Assembly: GCA_030549775.1 (NCBI GenBank)
Contig: CM060174.1
Coordinates: 100,084,132-100,148,131, forward strand
Direction: 5' to 3'
Length of the DNA stretch: 64,000 bases
Origin: Tamarix chinensis
Taxonomy: Eukaryota; Streptophyta; Magnoliopsida; Caryophyllales; Tamaricaceae
A program made the position numbers and the translations under genes. Of this stretch, positions 36,671 to 47,955 are shown piece by piece. Every line of letters begins with the position of its first letter. Positions within the stretch are counted from its first letter, which is position 1. The notes beneath the pieces are model-generated. The model was not told the origin of the DNA. It was given only the letters and a program-made list of their open reading frames with translations, and searched no databases.

Positions 36671-39113
36671 CGACATCTTAATCTATAGCTCCACTCCGAC
36701 CCAACACCTTGACCATATCCAAATTGTTTTACAACTTTTACACTCCCAAAATTTTTTTGCCAAGTTATCCAAATGTTTATTTTTACAAACTAGTGTGGAA
36801 TATTTGGGCCACATTATTTCAGGGCAAGGAGTACAGGCTGACCCAAGGAAAATCGAAGCCATCGTTCAATGGCCCACGCCCACTACGTATACGGCCGTTC
36901 GGGGATTTCTGGGCCTGACGGGCTACTATCGTAGATTCGTTCGGCACTATGCTACCATTGCAAGCCCGTTAACAGACCTGCTTAAAGCCACACCAAACAA
37001 ATCCCTTCCCTGGACCCCACAAGCCCAACAAGCTTTCGACAACCTCAAACAGGCCATGACCACAACACCAGTCCTATCTCTCCCGAACTTCGAGCTTCCT
37101 TTCATGGTGGAAACGGATGCCTCCTCCATCGCCATCGGCGCCGTCCTTTCACAAAATCATCACCCCATAGCCTTTTTCAGTAAGCGTCTCCCTCCTCGCC
37201 TACAAACAGCTTCTGCTTACTCTCGAGAAATGTATGCCATCACTTCGGCGGTCCAAAAATGGCGACAGTACCTCTTAGGTACCTTCTTCACCATTGCTAC
37301 CGATCACCAAAGCCTTAAGCAACTAATTAACCAAACCATACAAACACCCGAGCAACAGCGATGGCTTACCAAGCTGCTGGGTTTCGAATTTGAGATCATC
37401 TACAAGACTGGAAGCTCAAATCGCGCTGCAGATGCCCTATCGAGATGGCCAGCCGACTCCACAGACGCCAAATTACAAATCTTCTCTACCCCTATCACAG
37501 GTTTGATTCAGTCCATAAAGACTTTAACTCTGGCCGATCCTCTACTCTGTGAAATTTGTTCTGACTTGCAGGAAGGGCGAGGCAACGCAGCAGGCTATAC
37601 TCTTCATCAGGGCATTTTACTTCTCCGTGGACGAATAGTTGTGCCCAACGACTTTAATCTCCGTCAACAAATCATCGAAGCCTACCACAGTTCACTTGTA
37701 GGTGGACACTCAGGAATCGCCAAGACCACCATTCGAATTGCTTCTAACTTCTACTGGGCTACCCTAGCTCGAGATGTTCGTGATTTTGTCCGAAAGTGTG
37801 GCGTGTGCTTACAAATCAAACCAGAAACAGCAGCTCCTAAGGGCTTACTACAGCCCCTGCCCATACCGGAACGAGTCTGGGAAGACATTGCTATGGACTT
37901 CATCACCCAGCTTCCACCTTCCGCAGGAAAAGAGACAATATGGGTGATCGTCGATCGTCTTTCGAAGTACGCCCATTTCTGTGCATTACCCTCCGGAATT
38001 ACCGCGGTACGTTTGGCTGATCAATTTGTCCATCACATAGTCCGTCTCCATGGGTTTCCTCGATCAATTGTTTCAGATCGTGATCCCTTATTCACTAGTC
38101 ATTATTGGACTGAATTATGCCGCTCCCAAGGCATCTCCCTCAAAATGAGCTCCGCTTACCACCCTCAAACAGATGGTCAATCGGAAGTCCTTAATCGGTG
38201 CCTTGAGACTTACCTACGAGCTATGGCAGGAGATCATCCACAAAAATGGACTGCAATGCTTCCCTGGGCTGAGCTCTGGTACAACACCACCCACCATAGC
38301 GCCATTGCGATGACACCATTTCAGGCTGTGTATGGCCGACCTCCTCCGGTGCTCTCCACCTACATACAAGGTACCACCGCCTTAGCTGCCCTTGATGCTG
38401 ACCTGGGAGACCGACGAGAACTACTTACCTCCATCAAAGAAAATTTGCTCCGGGCCCAGACAAGAATGCGGAACCAGGCTAATAAAAATCGGAGAGACAA
38501 GGAATTCAAGGAAGGTGACTGGGTTTTTGTTAAGCTTCAGCCCTACAGACAATCCTCGTTAGCTAACCGACCATCCAACAAGCTCTCTAAACGCTATTTT
38601 GGGCCATTCCAAATCATAAGCCGCATCGGCCCAGTTGCTTACCGACTACAACTACCCTCTCATGCTAAGATCCACCCTGTATTCCATATATCCCTCCTCA
38701 AATGGTGCCCCGACCCACACACAGTTCCACCCGCAGATATGCCCCCCTTCTTTTCTGCTTCGGGACCACTTTTCCAACCAAAGACACTCCTTGCCACTCG
38801 AAGAATCAAAATCAACAGACGCTGGACCGATCAAGTCTTAATCCAGTGGGAACATTGTTCCCCAGAAGAGGCCACGTGGGAGGACAGAGCCCAATTCGCC
38901 ATCAGTTTTCCACAATTCGACCTTGAGGACAAGGTCAGTCTCGCAGGGGAAGGCATTGATACAGCGGGCCATAACCTCAGCCCAACAACAACAACCGCAG
39001 ACCATAACTCCAGCCCAACATCAACATCAACCCACAGTACCAGTCCAGAAATTGTAGCCAGCGGGAGAAAGAGAAGCCAGCCACACTACCTGAAGGATTT
39101 TATCCTCAACTAG
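36669..39113 (+). pseudogene. Ty3 RT (C-terminal part)-RNase H-integrase-chromodomain
   Basis: This continues in the +1-shifted frame with DDILIYS, the RT catalytic pair. RNase H follows, with ETDASSIAIGAVLSQ (about 37110) and ATDHQSLKQLI. The integrase has the zinc-binding H/H/C/C segment (37690-37810), catalytic motifs AMDFI (37892), SDRDPLF (38074) and HPQTDGQSEVLNR (38162-38200), and the GPF motif (about 38600). A chromodomain-like fold (38790-38940) carries VLIQWEHCSPEEATWED. The last 52 or so codons lie inside the 3' LTR. No further damage was seen. Confidence 0.92.
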
Positions 39114-39358
39114 ATAATTCTAGAATATGCACGGAGTATTATTGTTCTGCTATTTAACTATATATGGTATCTTTCCTTAACAGAAAGATACGGTAGTTAT
39201 GGGGATAAAAGGGTCATTAGCTATGTACTGAAAAATGCTTATATAAACATGGTCGAGATCAATGAGAAGGCAAGCAGAATTTGAATTATTTAGCCAAGGA
39301 GCCTCCTCTGCTCGAAAGAGGAACCTAACTTCCTTCCTTTTAGTATTTTTCCCTTACA
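38957..39358 (+). repeat. Ty3 3' LTR, 402 bp
   Basis: Identical to the 5' LTR on reading. The polyprotein stop codon (TAG, 39111-39113) falls inside it. Confidence 0.93.
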
Positions 39359-39363
39359 GTTTG
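39359..39363. repeat. Target-site duplication GTTTG (right)
   Basis: Pairs with 34027-34031. Confidence 0.95.
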
Positions 39364-40010
39364 GTTACTAAGAAAATTATAAAGAAAGAAAATATAAAGG
39401 AAAGAGTCGGGGAATTATACACATCTTAACTTTCCTCAGCTAAAGTTGAGGAAAATAACAACGAAGGAAGGAAAATTAACTCCCGACTGTCGGGTCTCGC
39501 CTCCATCCTCCTCTGCTTCCTTCTCCTTTGTCGATTATTTGGATCTCCATCGAAGCAGCAGACCGCAATCGATCCCGTCTTCGCCACTTCGATTCCTAGC
39601 AAGTTTTTTCCCTCCTCGAGATATAATGAAACACGCCATTTGCAATGGAAAAACCATCGGGCTTGACTGTTCACATTTGTGAACTGAACGCATCGGGATG
39701 AATTACTAGGCACATGTTCATTGGATCAGCTTCTATTCATCAGCCATCAGGTAAACAAATCAAGACATAAGAAGAAAACATTAATCACGTCTTGATCAGT
39801 GAGTCCATGAAAGATGATGACCCACAGTTTGTACGCCCTCAATAGTGAATCGGAGAAGATTAAGAATCAGAGTAATTTCAAATAGGACAAACGTAAATCA
39901 ACCCTTCAATTAATTAAAAAAGAATTGAGTCCACATTGCAGCTTCAGACCTTGATTTTGAAATCAATCAACCAATCAGTAGAATTATTTAGAAGGCGAAA
40001 AAGAGCTCAC
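39364..40010. other. Former upstream DNA of EIPR1 and intron-like DNA of the orphan exon
   Basis: Before the Ty3 insertion this was contiguous with 34026. It has a small stem-loop (CCTCAGCTAAAGTTGAGG near 39435) and a CT-rich stretch near 39490-39560. Open frames here (39426-39713 minus; 39446-39682 plus) match nothing I recognise. Confidence 0.4.
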
Positions 40011-40307
40011 CTTAAACCCTAATCGATCTTCATTCTTCTTCCTTACCAATCGAGGGTCATCTCCACCACCACCAACGGCAATATCCGGCGGGCGTAACCT
40101 CCAGAGAGCAGCACCAAGTTTCCTAGCAGAGACCCCTTCACCTTTCTGTCTTCCCCTCCGTCTATTACCAACTTTTCTGGAAATCGACTGCTTTTTCTGT
40201 AGATCTGAAGTGGGTTTAGCAGGAAGGGGTGGGTTGTGCTTCTGAGAATGATGATGGTGTTTGGAGAGGAGGAGAGCAGATAGGTCGGTGTTGGGTGTAA
40301 TCTTCAT
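40011..40307 (-). pseudogene. Orphan first exon of an At1g50660/At5g41620-like coiled-coil gene
   Basis: The ATG at 40307 opens a 99-codon frame ending exactly at a good donor (AAG|GTGAGC, 40010). The protein is basic and His/Lys/Arg-rich, with the run GVSARKLGAALWRLRPPD at about residues 58-75. A SARKLxAxLWRL motif of this type is found early in a family of plant coiled-coil proteins annotated as USO1-like (At1g50660 and At5g41620 types). Those genes continue for several more exons. None was found before EIPR1, so this is probably a truncated copy, or a first exon spliced to something unexpected. The family call rests on one recalled motif. Confidence 0.45.
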
Positions 40308-43300
40308 TGCGATGAAGAATGGTATTCCTCACCCCTCCTACCCAAGTTCTGATACTCCATTAACTTTCTCAGGGGCTTGAAACCATGCGCACATCCATCG
40401 ACTGAGCCTGGATGTGTAGGAGGTGACATGAAGAGCAATTTTCTGTGGTCTGCACCTGCGAATTCGTATATATTGGGACTATTCCATTTGGTTTATTTTT
40501 TTTGGTTTCGTGCAACAAATACAAAGGTAGCCGATGTAATACTATAGTACTATTATTAGTAGTGTTTTATATTGGATATTATTCGAAATTTAATAGATTT
40601 TATTTTAAATCGAATGGATTATATCTGAAATTCAAAAAAATTTATTCGATTGATATATAAACAATTATGGATAAATGGATATAGATATAGATATAGAAGG
40701 AAAAAAAATACTCATAAAATTTAGATACGAATATCGGTATATATTTTTTTATTAGGTTTCGGTAATAGATAGGGGATATCTGATACGTTGTTATCCTTAA
40801 TTAATATTTTATGGAAGTATACTAGTAACAAGCTATGTTTTTTTTTCTTTTTATGTTTATTATAGCATATTTTAAATGGAAAGGAATATGAAATATTTTA
40901 TATTTTTTATAATTTTTTTAAAAATTATTGTAAGTTATTCATGCAATATTTTAGAATAGTTCTATAAAAAAAATTTGGAATAAGTATTGATTTTATGGAG
41001 TTTTTATAAATTTTCTAGAACTTTTACGTAATTTTTTATATATCAATATAATATTTTTATTTTAATTAAATATATAATAATATTTAAATAATAATATTAA
41101 CTTTTCTTAGAATTTTCTTTCTATATACCAAACACTAAAAATATTTTCCAAGAATTCAGATTCCCACACAATTTTCTCCAACAACCAAACAAAGGAAAGA
41201 AAATTATATTCTTTTATTTTCTTTCCTTTAATTTTCTTTCCTCTATATTTTTCTTTCCACATAATTTTCTTCAAACCAAACATACCCTTAAAGTCTAAAA
41301 ACCACCATTCGAGTGTTTTTTCAAAAAAAAAAACATTAACTTTCAGAATCAACAATAAAGCCACCTTCAGGTTTTCTTTATCAAAACCCATAAGTTACTG
41401 CGGTAAAGTCGAAACCCTTGAACGAAGTGAGATTCAACTTATGTTCCGTGCGTGCTTATATATATGCATTATATCCTAATTATATTATTAAAAATTAAGG
41501 CAAACTCAAACCCAAAATATCATTACAAATGAAATTATTCAATATGTGTAGGAAAATCCAACATATGAAACCCAAAAGAAAAAAAAAAACTAAGTGTCTT
41601 AATAAAAGCTTATTGGCACAATCATTTGACGCTATATTAAAAGATACTAAAAATAACTAAATCTTGGCCAAATCACCTAAGTGATGTAAACAAATATTGC
41701 CCATAACTGCTTTCATGTTTTAAAGTAAAGCATCAATAGCGCACATCATAAGAAAGTTTAAGAACAATAAAATGAACATTGATTAATAGTAATACCCCTA
41801 GATACCTTAGCCTTGTTGCCTAAGGTAATTCTACTAACCACATCATCACCATTATTTAACTCTTTTCATAATGTTCCGTTAATGCTAAACTAATGTGCAT
41901 TCTTTTCAATTAAAAATAACTTATATAACCATTGATATCATAATTCCTCATACATCATATTTCTTTATAACAATTGTTGCACAATGGAACTATTTTCAAA
42001 GAGTATCCCGTAAACAATTTATAATGAGACTTATATAAAAAGTAGAATATGAAAGTATCAATAATTTCTAACAACACAACTAGTGGAGCATGGAATATGT
42101 ATCCTAGTAATAGAACATGTGTGTGGATACAAAAGATGTGTATTGTAATAATTGAAGATGTTTATTGTAAGATGTGTATTGTAATACCAAAAGAAGGTGT
42201 TTATTCTTGTATAGTAAGATGTTATAATACCTCAAAATTTATATCTTGAATTCTTTCTTCTTATTTTTTGGATCAAGGGTAATATATATATGTGCACAAA
42301 TATATTATCAAAAATGGATATCAGCATGTACATTAGATACATCTAAATATCAATAAAAAAGATGGGGATGAAACTAAATAATATAAATTCCCATTATGCC
42401 TCATGGCATGCAAATGCGAATATAAGTTTGCTAGTTATGACACAAAACATGCATATAATGGTTCGTAGCAAGTCATTGTATCATCAAGCACTATAAAGAG
42501 AAATAAATGTATAATGTTTGATATGTGATACTAGAAATCCATGGTTATAAGTGAGCTTGCAAGGGTTTTCATATCCTTATCGATGCCCAACCATAATCTA
42601 ATTTCCTTCCAATATTCACAAGTAGCAAGGCAATTGATGTGCATGGTTATCTAGCATAACACAACATAATGACCATCTAATGTCGTCAGTAGAAAAAAGA
42701 CATTCTATTTTGGTTAGGAGTTCTCTTTAGTAGTTAATGAAAGAATAAAAACAATTATTCTAGTGTTAAAACCATCCTAAATAACTTCGTGATCTTTCAT
42801 AACTTACCCTTTATTTCTTATATAATCACAGGTATTCCTTACATAGTAACCTAAAGGACCCTATCAAGTGTTCATCATATTATCCATCACTTGAAAAAAG
42901 TTGACTTTAATGACAGGTTGATTCCTAATTTGGATGAGCCTTTTCATGATGGAGGAGGTACCTATCTATATTTTCCATGGCGACTAGTGCTCTAAGTAAT
43001 GACAATGAATCTATTTAGTCCATAAAGTGTAGTTCTTGTCTTGAATATGCCATGTATATTTGTTTAGGAGAACTTGATTTCGTATCTCAATATCCTTTAA
43101 ACATGATCCTTCATCTCTTTTCGGTAGGCAGTGGTCTTTCCATGTAACCATGGGCTTCTTGGAGTCACATACGAAAGTCCTATGGAGTTTGACAACTCTT
43201 TTGATCACACCTTTTACGAGGGGGAAATATTAGCTTAAAAGTAAGTAATACTTTGAAGTATAAATTGCATTAGTTCAATTCTACCATAGGAGAATGCTTA

Positions 43301-44560
43301 GGGGTTTCAATTACTAATAACATTGTAGATCTTATTGATGAGATACTTGTAGTCGATAGATATTAGCTTGGAAAGGAAAAGAGGAACTTCAAAATATATG
43401 AAGGGGCACTCTACAAGCCATGTCCATAAGTGGTGCGATGTTTTGTATAAGATCATAGGAGATACCAGCTATAAAAATATGGGATTTGTTAGTATTAACT
43501 ACAAGTCCTATATAAGAATATATTTATCACAAGAAAAAACTATTTTTCTAAATAGTAACTTTAAGGTTACCACAAGCATTCAAAAAATAATAGTTTTTCT
43601 TACAACTTCTAAAGCCAAGAAGAGAGCTTATCTTTAACATCAAAATAAATAAAATGGTAAAAAATCATACAATTTCAATTGAAAATATAAAATATTACAT
43701 CCTTGTAAAAAAATTACGACAATGATCACTGAAAAAAGTAAAATAAAAAGATATAAAATTTTTGGGTATAACAGTTATATCACGAACCTAGAAGGATGTA
43801 GCTAGGTGCTTTCTGACATGCAGAGTAGAAAATTAGACATAATGGTTATACATATAAGATATAATTACTATGAACACAATACATAATCACTATGGATATA
43901 AGATAAAATTACTATTTACTATGTACTATCCACTTTTTTTATTATCTATGTTGTGTTTATCTAACATAATATTCATGCTAAAGAACATAATCACTATTAA
44001 AATAAGACATATACCATAAAAATAAGATGTAATTAACATCGTCAAACTACATATGTCGAGTTATCTATAACGGCGCTTATAAGTTTTGGTACTTGATTAC
44101 ATGACAAAACATTCATAGAAAAAACACGATCATGGTCTCTTATTTTTCATTATGTAAAATACTTATAAGGTATAACTTTTAACTAATAAATATATATTCA
44201 ATATAGAAATTGTCTTTGTATAGCGAAAATAAGTCATATGACAGACTTACATGTGATTATTGTGCTAATAATAATTATATTTTGAGTAACCAATAGTGGA
44301 AATAATAAATGCAATATAGTAGTACTAATAATAATTTATTATTAATAATAGTGATAAAGTTGGTGATTATCTCATGCGTAGTTAGTGAGTATGGTATTAA
44401 AAAGGAGTGATTATCACAGATTTTGTGATAATAGGTAATAGAATGAAGATTACCTTAAGTGTAGTCGGTGATTATACTATTAGATATGGATGATTATTTC
44501 TAACGAGGATAATAATCGTCTTATGTTATATTTTATTGAATATTTTAATTATTGTTATGC

Positions 44561-44594
<34 letters not shown>

Positions 44595-44950
44595 GTTAAT
44601 TTAATTGCTTGTGTATACAGATAATGCGTTGATTATCTTTACTTGATGGTACTTAAACCGGTGTTTATTAGGACCCATGATTAAAGTAAGTAATTGATAT
44701 CATTATAAATATAATTAAATTAATCACTTTTAATAAATAATTATTCTTTGATACTCACGCAGACCGGTTAAGATCCGATTTGTTATACCACGACCCTTGT
44801 TATTTATATAATTTATGCACCCCATCTCATGAAAAATCAAATCAGAAATTTTAGAATAAATAATGATTCTGATTCTTATTCTTCCTAAAATTTAGAAAAA
44901 AGTCATATTGAGATTATCATTATTTGGTGCAGTGCCTAATCAAACACATA
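40308..44950. other. AT-rich intergenic DNA
   Basis: Roughly 4.6 kb with no supported gene. It contains a small GATATA repeat near 40676-40698, pyrimidine-rich stretches at 41100-41300, and an (ATA)n run at about 44562-44594. Decayed repeat DNA is likely, but I recognised no element termini or protein relics. Confidence 0.6.
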
Positions 44951-45024
44951 TGACTAGCCTGGGGTAGTACCCAACTGGTAATCAATCATCCTTTTCAGGC
45001 TTTTATCCCAAGTGAAGTCCCTAC

Positions 45025-45032
45025 TGACGTCA
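45025..45032. promoter_or_regulatory. TGACGTCA palindrome upstream of the DUF7796-like gene
   Basis: A perfect bZIP (CRE/as-1 type) site about 420 bp before the start codon at 45451. Function is inferred from the motif alone. Confidence 0.35.
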
Positions 45033-45450
45033 GACATGACACGACACAGAGCCTTGCCCACGACCATGAGTGTTGTGTTACTGTAAATGCGTTGGGCCCT
45101 TACGAATCTCATTTATTTAACCTCACCATCCGTACCCCCATCGAAAACAAGCCTCTTCGCACTTCGCTCGCCCTCTCTCTCCTTCCGGTCTCGAATCAGT
45201 TCACGCTTTGTGCCCACTCAAACCAGAACAACAAGCAAACAGTACAATTCTTCTCTACCGACTCAAGGAAAAGAAAGCCGACCCACCCTTCCGCCCACCT
45301 AGTTTAAAATAAATAGATAAAAACAAATATTTTTTTTTTCTTTCTGAAATTCACTTTACATTGCGGTTACGCTTGCTGCCGGCTTTAATGGAAGACAATC
45401 AGTCGTAATCAATTTTCCAAGGGGAAAGAAAAAATAAAAGGAAAAAAAAA

Positions 45451-47913
45451 ATGCTAACGACGACGAGATTACGGAAGATGATGAGTTTCACTCGAACGAT
45501 CACCGATCCCGATTGGCGGTACCTCCTCTTACTCCTCCCGACTCTCTCTCTTCTAGTCTATTTCTTCCTCTCCGCCTCAACCAATGCACATACGCTCGAA
45601 GAACGGCTGTCTTCATTCTCTCCGCTCAAATCCATCATATTCCGATCATCAGCGTCGCCGCCGTCACAACAGCCGCCGCCGACGACGGCGAAACCTAGCA
45701 GGGATTTAGGTAAGGCTAGGATAGCCGTATGCTTAGTAGGCGGTGCGAGGAGGTTTGAGCTAACCGGGCCGTCTATAATTGATAGGGTATTAAAACGATA
45801 CCCGAATTCGGATCTTTTCCTGAACAGCCCGTTCGATAAGGACGCTCACAAGTTCTCTCTGCTGAGGGACGCCCCGAAGATCGCCGCGGTTCGGATTTTC
45901 GAACCGAGCTCGATCAGCGAAACCGACTCGATGCAGCGGGTCCTGACTCCGGCGAACTCGCCTAACGGAATTCAGGTTCGTCGTTTCTTCTCTCCCGCTC
46001 CATTCAATTGCTACAGGGTACAACCGCTGCGATATTACTTGCTATTTTCTGATAAGCCGCCCCCTAATAATTGCGTTCTTGTTGTTTTTATTATTATTGG
46101 TTTCTGATGTTTTTTGCCGAGGCTGTGACTGTCGTATCAGAGACCGTTCGGTGAGGGTATTTTCTGTATTAGTATTTTTTTTATGTTAGTTTTGATGGGA
46201 TATATTAATTTTTTATGACAGATTTTAATAGCGTATTAATGTATATAGTACTCTGGATTAAATTTAGATTAGATAATAATTTATAAATTAATGTTGAATT
46301 GAGTAAATTGAATATGAAACTTTTGATATTACACGCCCAGTCCATCTAATAACTTCAAACACATTTTAAATTAATTTTATGCTAATTTAGTTGTTGACCG
46401 TAGCTGTGTGCGTGTGTGTGTGTTTTTTTTAACTACCGGTGCCTCTGGCCCTCTGCCATTGCCACGAGGGGAGGGGAGGGTCCTTGCTTTTGCGTGCCAT
46501 GTTAATCGTTAGTATCTTATTTTCTAGAACTTTTGCGAAACCCAAAGATTGGTGGCGAGGGGTTTGTACCGCGGTATAGGGAGCCATTTTTATTTTTATT
46601 TTCTTACCGGGATTTGGATGGGGAATCGGCGAATCGGGATACGGAGGAGGAGGGAGTCCTCGAACGGGGAAGTGGGGAATAAAAGTCTCGAGAAGGATTT
46701 GAGGGAATAAAAGGAACTCGGAGGCGTGGGAGCAAGGTCGTACATAGAGAGCCATTTGGTTCGGCCTCTGAATTTGTATCCCTAGCTAGTTACCGATCCA
46801 TATTAAGCGTTCTTTTCATGTTTTTAACTTTAATGAATATAAGTGTTGGTATTTTATAATCATAAGATAAAAAATATTGAATACTTTTGCTGATTTTTTC
46901 TCGCTATCACCCTTAAATATTTGACCCTATATATTTGGTATTCTCCGAAAGAAATTCATTAAATATTTAATAATTACTAAGATAATATTAGTCATTTACC
47001 TTTATTAGAGTCGGTGGTAGAAGTACTCTCGGCTCGGTACAGGATGTAGGCTCGACCTACTGTGACATCCTAGTCAGGATCCCGTCCCGTCCGAATAATA
47101 GCAATAATTTATTCCTATGTGGATAGGATAACCGATGAAGTACAGTCACTTTTTCTTTTTTATTTTCCTTTTTTTATTTAATAAAAAGGCATTCGGTATT
47201 TGATAATTAGGTGGGAAAGGAAGATATAGGGGCGCCGATTAGGTATGCCTTCTTTTTGTCCTTAATCTGGTTCACAGAATACTAAAAGAATTTATCGTAG
47301 AAGGAAAGAGCATATCCTATTTCAAATTACAAAATTTGATCCGGAAATCTGGAGCATAAAAGTCGGGATCTAATTACACCTCAGGTCTTTTGGTGGAAAG
47401 AATATTATTAAATACAGTTTTTCTTCTTAATTTTACCTTTTTTCGGAGAGATTTTTGGCCTCGGCTGTAACTGGTCTAATATATATCCGTACCGCCTAGG
47501 CCTTGCCTTTAGCAGGTAGGTTTCCCTAGGCCATGAATCACCGTCGTATTTTTCTCCCATTATTGGGTTTAGAAAGGAGATATGTCCTCCCTCCCAGCTG
47601 AATTTCCAATGGGATGATTTAGCCAAGGAAAAAATAAAAAAATAAAAAAAAGGGAGGGGGGCCTGTGGGGGGGAATTGGGGAGGAACGCATTTCGTTTTA
47701 TTTAGTTCTACGACTCGAACTGTACGTTAACTAGTTGGGCGATGCCGTAGAAATAACTTTCTAGAATGTTTGATCAAAACTGTATACACGGCCGAAGGTC
47801 TTTCACGTGGTGCACTCGACTTGGGGGATTTACATTTGTGCATGTGCCCACGAGGAAATGTATGCCCGGTTTTGAGGTGCGTCAAAATAGACCAGCAAGC
47901 AGCGTGTATTCTA

Positions 47914-47955
<42 letters not shown>

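Larger units (their letters stand above)
34032..39358 (+). mobile_element. Young Ty3/gypsy chromovirus (Reina-like), 5.3 kb
   Basis: Two 402-bp LTRs (34032-34433 and 38957-39358), identical on reading, have TG...CA ends and a perfect GTTTG target duplication. The order gag, protease, RT, RNase H, integrase and a chromodomain-like C-terminus defines a Ty3 chromovirus. Short LTRs and the 5.3 kb size resemble the Reina lineage. A purine tract, AGGGGAAGG (about 38944-38952), precedes the 3' LTR. No initiator tRNA-Met site follows the 5' LTR; instead TTTTGGTGCTCTCGTTGAGAG begins at 34434. The coding region is broken once, by a frameshift in the RT. It lies upstream of EIPR1 in the opposite orientation. 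Confidence 0.95.

Noticed and set aside
39426..39713. 95-codon minus-strand frame as a second exon of the orphan gene at 40011-40307
   Set aside because: No coiled-coil or family motif, and no splice sites joining it in frame to the first exon were seen.
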